Positions 44,858 to 53,806 of a DNA stretch of 64,000 nucleotides are shown here, piece after piece. The notes under the pieces are model-generated. The model searched no databases and had not been told where the DNA came from. It saw nothing but the letters and a program-made list of their open reading frames with translations. This DNA is from Thermobacillus sp. ZCTH02-B1 (GTDB lineage: Bacteria; Bacillota; Bacilli; Paenibacillales; Paenibacillaceae). Positions within the stretch are counted from its first letter, which is position 1. Each line of letters opens with the position of its first letter. The DNA lies in assembly GCF_002159085.1 (NCBI RefSeq), contig NZ_LZRU01000010.1:1-64000 (forward strand), in the 5' to 3' direction. Position numbers and translations under genes: made by a program.

Positions 44858-45538
44858 ATGTGCGGTCGCTACACGATCACGGTGACGCTGGAGGAGCTGA
44901 TCGTGCGGTACACGATCGGCGTGGCGAACATTCCGTACCACCGGCCGAAATACAACGTCGCGCCGGGACAGATGGTGCCTGCCGTCATCAGCGACGGCCG
45001 GACAAACCGGCTCGGGGAGCTCCGGTGGGGGCTGATCCCGTCCTGGGCGAAGGACGAAAAGATCGGCAACCGCCTGATCAACGCCCGCGCGGAAACGGCG
45101 GCGGAGAAGCCGGCGTTCCGCGAGCCGCTCCGGATGAGGCGCTGCCTCGTGCCGGCGGACGGCTTCTACGAATGGCGGACGGAGCCCGACGGCAGCAGGC
45201 AGCCGATGCGCATCGTGCTGCGAAGCGGAGGCATTTTCAGTATGGCCGGTCTGTACGAGACCTGGATCGCGCCGGACGGGCGGCGCATCTCCACGGTCGC
45301 GATCCTGACGACGGAGCCGAACGAGCTGATGGCGTCCATCCACGACCGGATGCCGGTCATCCTGCGCCCGGAGGACGAGGCGCTCTGGCTGGACCGCTCC
45401 GTGCGCGATCCCGAGGCGCTCAAGCCGCTGTTCCGGCCCTACCCGGCCGACGAGCTCGAAGCGTACCCGGTAAGCAAGGCGGTCGGCAACGTCAAGGCCG
45501 ACGATCCGTCCCTGATCCGGCCGGTCAACCGGCCCTGA
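44858..45538 (+). CDS. yedK: SRAP (YedK/HMCES) abasic-site protein
   Basis: These proteins form a stable thiazolidine link to abasic sites in single-stranded DNA through the N-terminal Cys. The 226-residue protein has the invariant MCGRYT start (Cys2), Asn75 in LINARAET, Glu105 in GFYEW and His162 in SIHDRMP. GGGAGAATC precedes the ATG, and a TATAAT (44802-44807) lies 50 bp upstream. It is divergent from the UvrX-type polymerase. Confidence 0.95.
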   Translation: MCGRYTITVTLEELIVRYTIGVANIPYHRPKYNVAPGQMVPAVISDGRTNRLGELRWGLIPSWAKDEKIGNRLINARAETAAEKPAFREPLRMRRCLVPADGFYEWRTEPDGSRQPMRIVLRSGGIFSMAGLYETWIAPDGRRISTVAILTTEPNELMASIHDRMPVILRPEDEALWLDRSVRDPEALKPLFRPYPADELEAYPVSKAVGNVKADDPSLIRPVNRP

Positions 45539-45573
45539 AGGCGGACGTCGGACAGGCCGCGGGCCATAAGACG

Positions 45574-45624
45574 ACGTCCCCCGCCCGGGGATCCGCATGC
45601 CGGATCCCGCCGGGCGGGGGACGT
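45574..45624. terminator. Long bidirectional hairpin terminator
   Basis: ACGTCCCCCGCCCGG pairs with CCGGGCGGGGGACGT, and the stem continues inward (GGATCC / GGATCC) with a single bulge, giving about 23 bp. It lies between the convergent SRAP and SpoVIF genes. Confidence 0.75.
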
Positions 45625-45687
45625 TGTGTGCGCCGCGCGGCCGCGCGCCGTCCGCTTTGGGCGCGTTTCGTGCCACCGGCCCGCCCG

Positions 45688-45975
45688 TCAGCGAAACATG
45701 CTCCACAGCCGCAGCAGATGAAGCGTGTTGTTCGGATCGATCCGCTGCGCGATCACGAACGCGACAATCCGTTCCTCCAGGTCGGGCGTGAGCGGCTCGT
45801 TCAGGATGGCGGCCGCCCGGCGCACGAGCCGGCGCACCTTCGCCCGGTCCTGAAGATCCTGCTTCGTCACGCCTTCCAGCAGCGCCTTCATCCGCTCCTT
45901 CGCCGCCGGATTCTTCATCTTCCGCTTGACCCGTTCGACCAGTTCGGGCCGAATGCCATACTGCTGATACCCCAC
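45688..45975 (-). CDS. spoVIF: Stage VI sporulation protein F-like
   Basis: The 95-residue protein starts VGYQQYGIRPELVERVKRKM and has the charged helical layout (ERMKALLEGVTKQDLQDRAKVRRLVRRAA; ERIVAFVIAQRIDPNN) of SpoVIF from Bacillaceae and Paenibacillaceae, needed for spore coat assembly. The GTG at 45975 has GGAGGTG at 6 bp; an ATG five codons earlier overlaps this site. Assignment is by general resemblance. Confidence 0.75.
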   Translation of the reverse strand: MGYQQYGIRPELVERVKRKMKNPAAKERMKALLEGVTKQDLQDRAKVRRLVRRAAAILNEPLTPDLEERIVAFVIAQRIDPNNTLHLLRLWSMFR

Positions 45976-46212
45976 GCGCGGCACCTCCATCCCGTCGACG
46001 GTCCGGCCGGAACCGTCAGTTCAGGATATGACGCCCTGCCCGCGCAGTTGTCATCTGCCTTGAAAAAACATCCGCGACCGCCGTCCGCCGGCGAACGGAC
46101 AAGCGTGCGTCGTCCGTCGGAGCGGAACGCGGCCGCGCGGGCCCGCTGCGCCTTCGGACGGCATAGCGCACATCCGCGCCCGGCGTCCGCCGCGCCGCAG
46201 CCGCCGCGCGCC

Positions 46213-48273
46213 TCAATCGAGCTGCTCGCCCTGGAACACCGGATCCCGCGTCAGCAGCTCGCGCAGTCGCGCGCAAGCCGGATCGCGCCAGAACGCCTCC
46301 CGCGACACGAGATCCGCCGCGTCGTCCCGCGCCATCTCGAGCAGCGCGAAGTCGGTCGTCAGATCCGCGACCTTGAAATCCGGCAGTCCGCTCTGCTTCG
46401 TGCCGAAAAAATCGCCGGGCCCGCGAAGCTCCAGATCGCGCCGCGACACCTCGAACCCGTCGTCCGTCTCCGTCATGATCCGCATCCGCTCGAGGCCGGC
46501 CTCCGACTTCGGATCGGCGATCAGCACGCAATAGGACGCATGCGTGCCGCGCCCGACGCGCCCCCGGAGCTGGTGCAGCTGCGACAGACCGAACCGGTCC
46601 GCGTCCATCACGACCATCAGCGACGCGTTCGGCACGTCGACACCGACTTCGACGACGGTCGTCGCGACGAGCACCTGCGTCTCGCCGGACGAGAACGCGC
46701 GCATGACCGCATCCTTCTCCGCCGCGCTCAGCCGGCCGTGCAGCAGACCGACCTTGAAATCCGGGAAAGCCTCGACCATCCGCCGGTGCAGATCGATGAC
46801 GTTCTCAACGTCCAGCTTGTCCGACTCCTCGATCAGCGGACAGATGACGTACGCCTGCCTCCCCGCCGCGACTTCCCGCCGGATGAAGCCGAGCACGCGC
46901 TCCATCATGCCGGGACGGACCCAGTACGTCTTGACCGGCACGCGGCCCTTCGGACGCTCGCGCAACGTCGAGACGTCCATGTCGCCGAACGCCGTGATCG
47001 CGAGCGTGCGCGGAATCGGCGTCGCCGTCATCGTGAGCACGTCGGGACGGATCCCCTTGCGGCGCAGGATGCTGCGCTGCTCGACGCCGAACCGGTGCTG
47101 CTCGTCCGTCACGACGAGGCTGAGGCTGCGGAACTGGACGTCATCCTGGATGAGCGCATGCGTGCCGACGACGACGTCGATCACGCCCATCTGGAGTCCG
47201 GCCAGCACGTCCCGCCGCTGCCGTTCGGTCAGGCTGCCGGTGAGCAGCGCCACCTGAATGCCGTGCGGGCCGAGCAGCTTCTCCAGCGTGCGCAGGTGCT
47301 GCTCGGCCAGGATTTCGGTCGGCGCCATCAGCGCGCCCTGGTGCCCGCTTTTCACGGCCGCATAGAGCGCGATCGCCGCGACGACCGTCTTGCCCGAGCC
47401 GACGTCGCCCTGCAGCAGCCGGTTCATGCAATACGGCTGCCGCATGTCGCGCAGGATTTCATTCACCGCCTTCTTCTGTCCCTCGGTCAGCTCGAACGGG
47501 AGCCCGGCCGCGAACGCGCGGATCGACTCGCTGTCCACCCGATGCGCGATGCCGTCCCGCTTCCGTCGCGTATGGGCGCGGAACGCCTGCAGCTTGAGCT
47601 GGAACAGGAACAGCTCCTCATACGCCATCCGCCGGCGGGCCGCCGCGCCTTCCTCCTCGCTTCCCGGCGCGTGGATCCGCATCATCGCCTCCCGGCGCGG
47701 CATCAGCCCGCGCCGCTCGATCAGCCCGGGCGGCAGCACCTCGGGCACGAGATGGCCGAACTGCAGCAACGCCTGCGCGATCGTCTTCCGCATCCAGTTC
47801 TGCGTGATGCCGCCGCCGACCGAATAGACCGGCTGCAGCGTGCCGGTCTTCACCGCTCCCCGGTCGGGAAACTCCGATTCGGCGACCGTGATCTGCCGGC
47901 GCCGGCGGTCCCATTTTCCCGTCAGCGTGATGTCCCGTCCCGGCGTGAGCTGGTCCTTGAGAAAATGCCGGTTGAACCAGACCGCCGTAACGAGCATCCG
48001 GCCCGCCGCGACGCGGCAGGTCATGCGGGTCTTGCCGCCGTAGCGCTGCACGACCGGCGGCGCCGCGATCCTGCCCCGTATGGTCGCCTTCTCTCCGTCT
48101 CCCACCTCTTCCGGATCCCGCACGCGGTAGTCTTCGTAGCGGAACGGGAAATGCTCCAGGAGCTCCGCCACCGTACGAATGCCAAAGGCGTGAAGCTCCT
48201 CTTCCCTGCGAGCACTCACGCCTTTGATGTGCCGAACCGGAATTTCTTCAAGCCGCAAAGTCATAAGGTTCAC
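46213..48273 (-). CDS. recG: ATP-dependent DNA helicase RecG
   Basis: RecG reverses stalled forks and branch-migrates Holliday junctions. The 686-residue protein has the N-terminal wedge domain (about 60-160), helicase motif I GDVGSGKTVVAAIALYA, motif Ia APTEILAEQHL, motif II (VVTDEQHRFG), motif III TMTATPIPRTLA, and motif VI (QLHQLRGRVGRG). The ATG overlaps the degV stop by 4 bp. Confidence 0.97.
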   Translation of the reverse strand: MNLMTLRLEEIPVRHIKGVSARREEELHAFGIRTVAELLEHFPFRYEDYRVRDPEEVGDGEKATIRGRIAAPPVVQRYGGKTRMTCRVAAGRMLVTAVWFNRHFLKDQLTPGRDITLTGKWDRRRRQITVAESEFPDRGAVKTGTLQPVYSVGGGITQNWMRKTIAQALLQFGHLVPEVLPPGLIERRGLMPRREAMMRIHAPGSEEEGAAARRRMAYEELFLFQLKLQAFRAHTRRKRDGIAHRVDSESIRAFAAGLPFELTEGQKKAVNEILRDMRQPYCMNRLLQGDVGSGKTVVAAIALYAAVKSGHQGALMAPTEILAEQHLRTLEKLLGPHGIQVALLTGSLTERQRRDVLAGLQMGVIDVVVGTHALIQDDVQFRSLSLVVTDEQHRFGVEQRSILRRKGIRPDVLTMTATPIPRTLAITAFGDMDVSTLRERPKGRVPVKTYWVRPGMMERVLGFIRREVAAGRQAYVICPLIEESDKLDVENVIDLHRRMVEAFPDFKVGLLHGRLSAAEKDAVMRAFSSGETQVLVATTVVEVGVDVPNASLMVVMDADRFGLSQLHQLRGRVGRGTHASYCVLIADPKSEAGLERMRIMTETDDGFEVSRRDLELRGPGDFFGTKQSGLPDFKVADLTTDFALLEMARDDAADLVSREAFWRDPACARLRELLTRDPVFQGEQLD

Positions 48274-49127
48274 GCCTTGTACATGAAGACGGCCGAAGTG
48301 CCGGGCCCGACGTGCGTGCCGATGACGCCGCCGATGAGCACCTCTCGGACGCTCCGGACGTCGAACTTCTCCCGAACCCGCTCGAGCAGTTCCCGGGCCG
48401 TCTCGTCGTATTTGCTCCAGCCGATGCCGACATGGACGGGAGAACGACCGAAGTCCTGCTCCAGGAGCTCGATGATGCGGGCTATCGCCTTCTCCGTGCC
48501 GCGCGTCTTGTCCACCGGCGTGACGACGCCGTCCTGGACCGTCAGAATCGGCTTGATGTTGAGCAGGCCGCCGATCAGCGCGGATGCCCGCCCGATCCTT
48601 CCGCCCCGCTGCAGATATTCAAGCGTGTCGACGAGGAAATAGATCCGGATGCCCTTGAGGAGCCGGTCGACCGCTTCCAGAATCTGTTCCTTCGACGCGC
48701 CTTCCCGGGCCATCTCCGCCGCAAGAATGGCCGCCGCGCCGAACCCGTAAGAGGCGGAACGGGAATCGATGACCGTGATGTCGGGATCGCCTTCGATCAT
48801 CGACTTGGCGATGACGGCCGACTGGTACGTGCCGCTGAATTCCGAACTGAGATGGAACGAGATGATCTGCGCCTCCGGATCCTGCGCAAGGATGCGCTGG
48901 TACAATTCGAGAAAATCATTCGGCGAAGGCTGCGACGTCGTCGGCAGAACCGGGGACTTTTCCAGCAGGTCATAGAAGTTGTCGGGCCCCAGGTTCACGC
49001 CGTCCAGATAGGTATCCTCGCCGAAATGCACCTTGAGCGGAATCAGCTCGATGCCGAGCCGCTCGCGATCTTCCGCCGGAATATCCGCCGTGCTGTCCAC
49101 GACGATTCTCACCGCACACATCTTCAT
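48270..49127 (-). CDS. DegV family fatty-acid-binding protein (FakB-like)
   Basis: DegV proteins bind fatty acids; as FakB they present them to FakA for phosphorylation. The 285-residue protein has the family features VVDSTADIP at the N-terminus, PTTSQPSPNDFLELY, SSEFSGTYQSAVIA, and GGRIGRASALIGGLLNIKPIL. It is three genes upstream-coupled with fakA on the same strand and overlaps recG by 4 bp, so it may be the FakB partner. Confidence 0.93.
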   Translation of the reverse strand: MKMCAVRIVVDSTADIPAEDRERLGIELIPLKVHFGEDTYLDGVNLGPDNFYDLLEKSPVLPTTSQPSPNDFLELYQRILAQDPEAQIISFHLSSEFSGTYQSAVIAKSMIEGDPDITVIDSRSASYGFGAAAILAAEMAREGASKEQILEAVDRLLKGIRIYFLVDTLEYLQRGGRIGRASALIGGLLNIKPILTVQDGVVTPVDKTRGTEKAIARIIELLEQDFGRSPVHVGIGWSKYDETARELLERVREKFDVRSVREVLIGGVIGTHVGPGTSAVFMYKA

Positions 49128-49161
49128 GCCCTCCCGTCCGCGCTCAGGCTTTTTAAGCGCG

Positions 49162-50952
49162 CTATTCGACCGCGATCAGATAGGGATAGAGCGGCTGCCC
49201 GCCGTCGAGCACCTCCAGCTCGGCGTCCGGATACGTCTCCTTCAGCCAGTCGGACAGCGCCGCGGTCTCCGCCTCGTCCGCTCCTTCCCCGGTCAGCAGC
49301 GTGACAAGCTCGCCGCCGTCCTCCAGCATCTTCGCCAGCAGCGCGCGGCAGGTCTCCTGCAGGCTTCCGGACGCCGCGACGATCTCCTTGTCCATGATGC
49401 CGATGTAGTCGCCTTCCCGGATCGTGAACCCGTTGATCGTCGAATCCCGCACGGCCAGCGTCACCTCGCCGGACCGGACCGACTCGGCGGCGCCGCGCAT
49501 CCGCTCCTCGTTCCGCTCCGCCGTCTCCGCCTCGTTGAACGCGAGCAGCGCGGCGAGCCCCTGCGGAATCGAGCGGGTCGGAATGACGGTGACGGCTCGT
49601 CCGCTCATTTCGGCCGCCTGTTGCGCGGTCAGGATGATGTTGCCGTTGTTCGGCAGGAGATAAATCCTTTCCGCGCTCAGCGATGCGATCGCCTGGAGGA
49701 AATCCTCCGTGCTCGGGTTCATCGTCTGTCCGCCCGACAGCACGATGTCGGCCTCATGCCGGAGGAAAATGTCGGAGATGCCTTCCCCGGTCGCGACGGC
49801 GATGATGCCGTAGGGCGCGATCTCGTGCACCTGCTCCGGCGGCACGTCCCGCACGGGCGCGCCGCCCGTCAGCACCTCGGGCGCCGCAAGATTCGTCCCG
49901 TCCCCGGCGGGAGGCGCCGCCTGATCCTCCTGCTCCAGCAGTTCGCGATGCTGCTCGCGCATGTTCAGGATGCGGATGTCGACCAGCTCGCCGTAGGGCA
50001 GCGCGAGATTCAGCACGTCGCCCGGCCTGCGCGAATGGACGTGTACCTTGATCATGCCGTCGTCTTCGATGACGATGACCGAATCGCCGTCCTTCTCCAG
50101 CGCGCGAATGAACCATTCCCGGTCGAAGCGCATGCCCGCCGGCAGCTTCTTCGGCCGCCGGATGAAAAATTCCATATCGTAGGGGAATTCGATCGACTCC
50201 GTCTCGATCCGGCTCTGCGCCGGCGCGGAATCCGCGCGCCGCGCCGGAGCGGCCGCGGGCGCCGGACGCGCCGGCGCGGCGACTGCCGCCCCGACCGGAA
50301 CCTCCAGCGGAATCCCGGCGTCCTCCACGATCACGTCGCCGGACAGATACGCCGCAAATCCCTCGTAGATATGAACGAGGCCTTGTCCGCCGGAATCGAC
50401 GACCCCGACCTGCTTCAGGATCGGGAGCATGTCCGGCGTCTTGAGCAGCGTCTCCCTCGCCTTCGCGACCACCTCGCGCATCAGGGCCGCGATGTCGGGC
50501 GTTCGGCGGGCGATCGACACCGCGTGCCGGGCGGCTTCCCGCGCAACCGTCAGAATCGTCCCCTCGACCGGCTTCACGACCGACTGGTAGGCGGTGTCGA
50601 CCCCCTGCTGCAGCGCCGCGGCGAACTGCACCGCGTTCAGCTCGTCATGGCCCGCCGCTCCGCGGGCGAAGCCGCGGAAGAGCTGCGACAGAATGACCCC
50701 CGAATTGCCCCGCGCGCCCATCAGAAGCCCTTTTGAAAGCGCTTCTGCGGCGGTTCCTAAAGAAAGCGACGGGCGGTTCCGCAGCTCCTGCACGCCCGAA
50801 CGCATCGTGAGATTCATATTGGTTCCCGTATCGCCATCCGGCACGGGAAAGACGTTCAACGCGTTGATCTGCTCCACGTTGCGCTCCAGCGCTTCAGCGC
50901 CGGCAAACACCATTTCCGCGAAAGCCTTGCCGTCCAGCGACCGTCTGCTCAC
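49162..50952 (-). CDS. fakA: Fatty-acid kinase FakA (YloV)
   Basis: FakA phosphorylates FakB-bound fatty acids to acyl-phosphates. The 596-residue protein has the DhaL-like ATP/Mg domain (INALNVFPVPDGDTGTNMN; GARGNSGVILSQLFRG), a linker rich in Ala/Pro (about 255-285), and a C-terminal DegV-interacting domain (SQGLAALLAFNEA-like; TVIPTRSIPQGLAALLAF). The GTG at 50952 has GGAGGGAATCGG. It lies between yloU and degV. Confidence 0.95.
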   Translation of the reverse strand: MSRRSLDGKAFAEMVFAGAEALERNVEQINALNVFPVPDGDTGTNMNLTMRSGVQELRNRPSLSLGTAAEALSKGLLMGARGNSGVILSQLFRGFARGAAGHDELNAVQFAAALQQGVDTAYQSVVKPVEGTILTVAREAARHAVSIARRTPDIAALMREVVAKARETLLKTPDMLPILKQVGVVDSGGQGLVHIYEGFAAYLSGDVIVEDAGIPLEVPVGAAVAAPARPAPAAAPARRADSAPAQSRIETESIEFPYDMEFFIRRPKKLPAGMRFDREWFIRALEKDGDSVIVIEDDGMIKVHVHSRRPGDVLNLALPYGELVDIRILNMREQHRELLEQEDQAAPPAGDGTNLAAPEVLTGGAPVRDVPPEQVHEIAPYGIIAVATGEGISDIFLRHEADIVLSGGQTMNPSTEDFLQAIASLSAERIYLLPNNGNIILTAQQAAEMSGRAVTVIPTRSIPQGLAALLAFNEAETAERNEERMRGAAESVRSGEVTLAVRDSTINGFTIREGDYIGIMDKEIVAASGSLQETCRALLAKMLEDGGELVTLLTGEGADEAETAALSDWLKETYPDAELEVLDGGQPLYPYLIAVE

Positions 50953-50963
50953 CCGATTCCCTC

Positions 50964-51323
50964 CTACTGCGATACCCTGACGCCCTGCACGATGATGTTG
51001 ACGGTGTCGACCTTGAGCCCCGCCACTTCGTCCAGAACGTATTTCACGCGCGACTGCACGTTGTGCGCGACTTCCGAAATTTTCGTGCCGTAACTGACGA
51101 CGATGTACAAATCCACATGCGTCGCCCCGCCTTCCCGACGGATTTCGACTCCGCGAGACAGATTCTCCCTGCCCAGCAGTTCGGCAATGCCGTCTTTGAG
51201 CTGCTTGCGCGACGCCATGCCGACCAGACCGTAGCATTCCATGGCCGCCGAACCGGCGATCACCGACAGCACATGGTCCGCCACGTGGACGCGTCCCAGT
51301 TCAGTCTGGATTTGCAGGGACAT
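50964..51323 (-). CDS. yloU: Asp23/Gls24 family protein YloU
   Basis: The 119-residue protein has the DUF322/Asp23 pattern: LSVIAGSAAMECYGLVGM near residues 20-37, HVDLYIVVSYGTKISEVAH and the C-terminal VDTVNIIVQGV. Members sit at the membrane or bind stress proteins and are often co-transcribed with fakA. It is 11 bp from fakA. Confidence 0.95.
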   Translation of the reverse strand: MSLQIQTELGRVHVADHVLSVIAGSAAMECYGLVGMASRKQLKDGIAELLGRENLSRGVEIRREGGATHVDLYIVVSYGTKISEVAHNVQSRVKYVLDEVAGLKVDTVNIIVQGVRVSQ

Positions 51324-51359
51324 GGCTCACTCCTCCTCGGGCGATGGTGGGCTAAGTTC

Positions 51360-51388
51360 ATTATAAAGATAGGACAGGCAGAATACAA
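51360..51388 (-). promoter_or_regulatory. SigmaA promoter for yloU-fakA
   Basis: On the minus strand TTGTAT (51383-51388) and TATAAT (51360-51365) are spaced by 17 bp, about 40 bp before the yloU start. Confidence 0.7.
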
Positions 51389-51546
51389 ACCGAAATTGTC
51401 ACCCCGCTCTTCGATGCCGGGGGCCTATGGATTTTCCGGACATGGTATGGTAAGATATTCGAGTGTGTTTGCGTACCCGGCACGAGTCCGCGGGCGACCG
51501 ACGGCCGGCGGCGCGCGCCGCATCCGGTTGAAGGAGGTGTAAGTCG

Positions 51547-51735
51547 ATGTCCCGCAAATGCTTCATCACCGGCAAGAAGCCGGGCAGCGGCAATCATGTG
51601 TCGCACGCCAACAACCGCAACCGCCGCACCTGGGGCGTGAACGTCCAGAAGGTGCGCATTCTGGTGAACGGCAAACCGAAGCGCGTATGGGTGAGCGCCC
51701 GCGCGCTCAAATCCGGCAAAGTCCAACGCGTCTGA
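51547..51735 (+). CDS. rpmB: 50S ribosomal protein L28
   Basis: The 62-residue protein [20 protein letters not shown] is canonical, with GAAGGAGGTGTAAG as ribosome-binding site. The single CxxC of zinc-binding L28 forms is absent. It is divergent from yloU. Confidence 0.98.
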   Translation: MSRKCFITGKKPGSGNHVSHANNRNRRTWGVNVQKVRILVNGKPKRVWVSARALKSGKVQRV

Positions 51736-51807
51736 CGCAGACCGCCGGCGCGCTCCGGACGCATTCCGGCCTTGCGGCACGGCTCCGGACGCCCCGGCTC
51801 CATCCAG

Positions 51808-51848
51808 AACTCCCGCATGCCATCGCAGCATCGGGAGTTTGTTTTTTT
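51808..51848 (+). terminator. Terminator after rpmB
   Basis: AACTCCCG pairs with CGGGAGTT and is followed by TGTTTTTTT. It lies 73 bp after the rpmB stop codon. Confidence 0.85.
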
Positions 51849-51895
51849 CGTTTGTTTTTATCGTTTGTTTTTGTCCGCACGGGGAGGCGTGATCG

Positions 51896-53041
51896 ATGGC
51901 AAGGAGCGAAGAACGGGGAGCATTCCATACCGGCCGCTACCGCAACGTGTTCGCCGAATACGGCTACGGCGAAGAGGAAATCCGCCGCAAGGTGGAGGAC
52001 GCGTGGCAGGCCCTGTTCTACGGCGACGATGACGTCCGCATCTATTATCCGATGGGCGAAGACATGGGTTACATCCTCGACACGGGCAATCTGGACGTGC
52101 GCACGGAAGGCCTGTCCTACGGCATGATGATGGCGGTGCAGATGGACCGGCAGGAGGAATTCAATCGCATCTGGCGGTATGCCCTGAAATTCATGCAGCA
52201 CCGGGAGGGCCGGTACCGGCATTACTTCGCCTGGCACACGACGCCGGACGGCGTCCGTCTCTCGCAGGGACCCGCGCCGGACGGCGAGGAATACTTCGCG
52301 ATGGCGCTCTTCTTCGCGTCGAACCGCTGGGGAGACGGACCGGAACCGTTCAACTACGCGGAACAGGCGCGTACGATCCTGCGCGCCTGCGTCCATCAGG
52401 GCGAAGACGGCGAAGGCGAGCCGATGTGGGATCCGCGCACGAAGCTGATCCGGTTCGTGCCGGAGGCCGATTTCACCGATCCTTCCTATCATCTGCCGCA
52501 CTTCTACGAGCTGTTCGCGCTGTGGGCCGACGAACGGGACCGGCCCTTCTGGAAGGAAGCGGCGGAAGCGAGCCGCGAGTACCTGAAGAAGGCGTGCCAT
52601 CCGGTCACGGGGCTGGCGCCGGAATATGCCGAATACGACGGCTCGCCTCATACCCGGAAATACCCGAAGTTCCGGCATTTCTTCAGCGATTCCTACCGGG
52701 TCGCGCTGAACGTCGCGCTCGACTGGGAATGGTTCCGGGCCGACGAATGGGCGGTCCAGGAATGCGGGAACATCCAGCGATTCTTCGCCGATATCGATCC
52801 GGCCGACTACCGGCGGTACGCGATCGACGGCACGCCCCTGGACGAGCCGGCGCTCCATCCCGTCGGCCTGCTCGCGACGAACGCCGCGGCTTCGCTCGCG
52901 GCCGGCGGCCCGAACGCGGAACGGTTCGTGCGCGCCTTCTGGAACACGCCGCTCCGGAGGGGCAAGCGCCGCTATTACGACAATTGCCTCTACTTCTTCT
53001 CGCTGCTCGCCCTGAGCGGCAATTACCGCATCTGGATGTGA
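51896..53041 (+). CDS. Reducing-end xylose-releasing exo-oligoxylanase (GH8, Rex)
   Basis: The 381-residue enzyme is of glycoside hydrolase family 8. It has the acid Glu71 in VRTEGLSYGMMMA, Asp129 in APDGEEYFAMALFF, and the base Asp265 in FFSDSYRVALNVALDW, matching the positions of Bacillus Rex. There is no signal peptide, so it likely trims imported xylo-oligosaccharides from the reducing end inside the cell. GGGGAGGCGTGATCG precedes the ATG. It sits alone in a housekeeping region. Confidence 0.9.
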   Translation: MARSEERGAFHTGRYRNVFAEYGYGEEEIRRKVEDAWQALFYGDDDVRIYYPMGEDMGYILDTGNLDVRTEGLSYGMMMAVQMDRQEEFNRIWRYALKFMQHREGRYRHYFAWHTTPDGVRLSQGPAPDGEEYFAMALFFASNRWGDGPEPFNYAEQARTILRACVHQGEDGEGEPMWDPRTKLIRFVPEADFTDPSYHLPHFYELFALWADERDRPFWKEAAEASREYLKKACHPVTGLAPEYAEYDGSPHTRKYPKFRHFFSDSYRVALNVALDWEWFRADEWAVQECGNIQRFFADIDPADYRRYAIDGTPLDEPALHPVGLLATNAAASLAAGGPNAERFVRAFWNTPLRRGKRRYYDNCLYFFSLLALSGNYRIWM

Positions 53042-53140
53042 AGGCGGCCGATGCGGGCGGCGCGGTGCCGTTGCGGCCGCTCCCGCCGCCTGCCCGTCCG
53101 CCGGCAAGCCCTCATGCGAATGACGGTCGGATCGGTCACG

Positions 53141-53174
53141 AAAAAGAAAAAGGCGCCTGCCCGCGCAGGTGCCT
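53141..53174 (-). terminator. Terminator after spoVM
   Basis: On the minus strand AGGCACCTGC pairs with GCAGGCGCCT and is followed by TTTTTCTTTTTC. It lies about 140 bp after the spoVM stop. Confidence 0.8.
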
Positions 53175-53195
53175 CATGCCGAAAACAGACGCCGA

Positions 53196-53239
53196 AAACA
53201 AACTCCCGCGCGCGTTCCGACGCCGTGGGAGTTTTGTTT
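53196..53239. terminator. Second hairpin between GH8 and spoVM
   Basis: AACTCCC pairs with GGGAGTT, extended by AAAC / GTTT arms around a single bulge. Its stem is nearly the same as that of the rpmB terminator. It can stop transcripts from both sides. Confidence 0.6.
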
Positions 53240-53313
53240 GCTGCTGTAGGGATGTGCGACGAGCCGCGCCGACCCGCCGGCGGATGCGCGGCCGGCGGCC
53301 GGAGCGGCGGAGG

Positions 53314-53394
53314 TCAGTTCCTCTGGAACGTATTCAGGATCGCCCGCACGATTCCGCCCAGAAATTTCGGCAGCTTGATCGTGTAGAACCTCAC
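53314..53394 (-). CDS. spoVM: Stage V sporulation protein M
   Basis: SpoVM is a 26-residue amphipathic helix that recognises the curved forespore membrane and anchors SpoIVA for coat assembly. Reading from the GTG at 53394 gives MRFYTIKLPKFLGGIV, then RAILNTFQRN, then stop, in full agreement with the known peptide. AGGAGGGGAGGAGCC is its ribosome-binding site. It is too short for ordinary gene calls. Confidence 0.95.
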   Translation of the reverse strand: MRFYTIKLPKFLGGIVRAILNTFQRN

Positions 53395-53451
53395 GGCTCC
53401 TCCCCTCCTTCGGCGCGCCCATCGTCAATCCACCTATATACACGGTCAGAC

Positions 53452-53484
53452 AAAAAGGTTACAGGTGCCTTGTTCCTGTAACCA
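53452..53484 (-). terminator. Terminator before spoVM
   Basis: On the minus strand GGTTACAGG pairs with CCTGTAACC and is followed by TTTTTGTC. It ends the rpe-small-membrane-protein transcript. Confidence 0.85.
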
Positions 53485-53524
53485 TCCTATGCGCGGCCGA
53501 TCCGTCCTATTCCGGGGAATCGCA

Positions 53525-53806
53525 TCATGCCGGCGGAGCGTACATTCCCGTCGAATAGAGGTAAACGACGACCAAAAAGGTGTAAATGACAAAGAACACG
53601 GTCGACAGGATGACGAGCCACACCCGCATGGCGAGGCGTTCATAGCGGCGGAAAAAACGGATGCCGACGAACAGCGCGCCGAGGGAGAAGATCACCCGCA
53701 CGATCGGCTGATACATCACGAACGCGACCAGCAGCGCGCCGATCAGCGCGCTGCAACCGATCAGCAGGAATACGTCCTTCGTCGTGATGCGCTCGTCATC
53801 ATGCAT
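53525..53806 (-). CDS. Small membrane protein of unknown function
   Basis: The 93-residue protein starts [17 protein letters not shown] and has three hydrophobic segments (about 10-30, 31-47 and 58-83), ending in [19 protein letters not shown] precedes the ATG at 53806. It overlaps the rpe stop by 8 bp, so it is co-translated, and a terminator follows. No family is recognised. Confidence 0.8.
   Translation of the reverse strand: MHDDERITTKDVFLLIGCSALIGALLVAFVMYQPIVRVIFSLGALFVGIRFFRRYERLAMRVWLVILSTVFFVIYTFLVVVYLYSTGMYAPPA

Noticed and set aside
44806..48642. Rightward open frame of 1278 codons
   Set aside because: Runs across the SRAP gene in another frame and antisense to spoVIF and recG; composition of a shadow.
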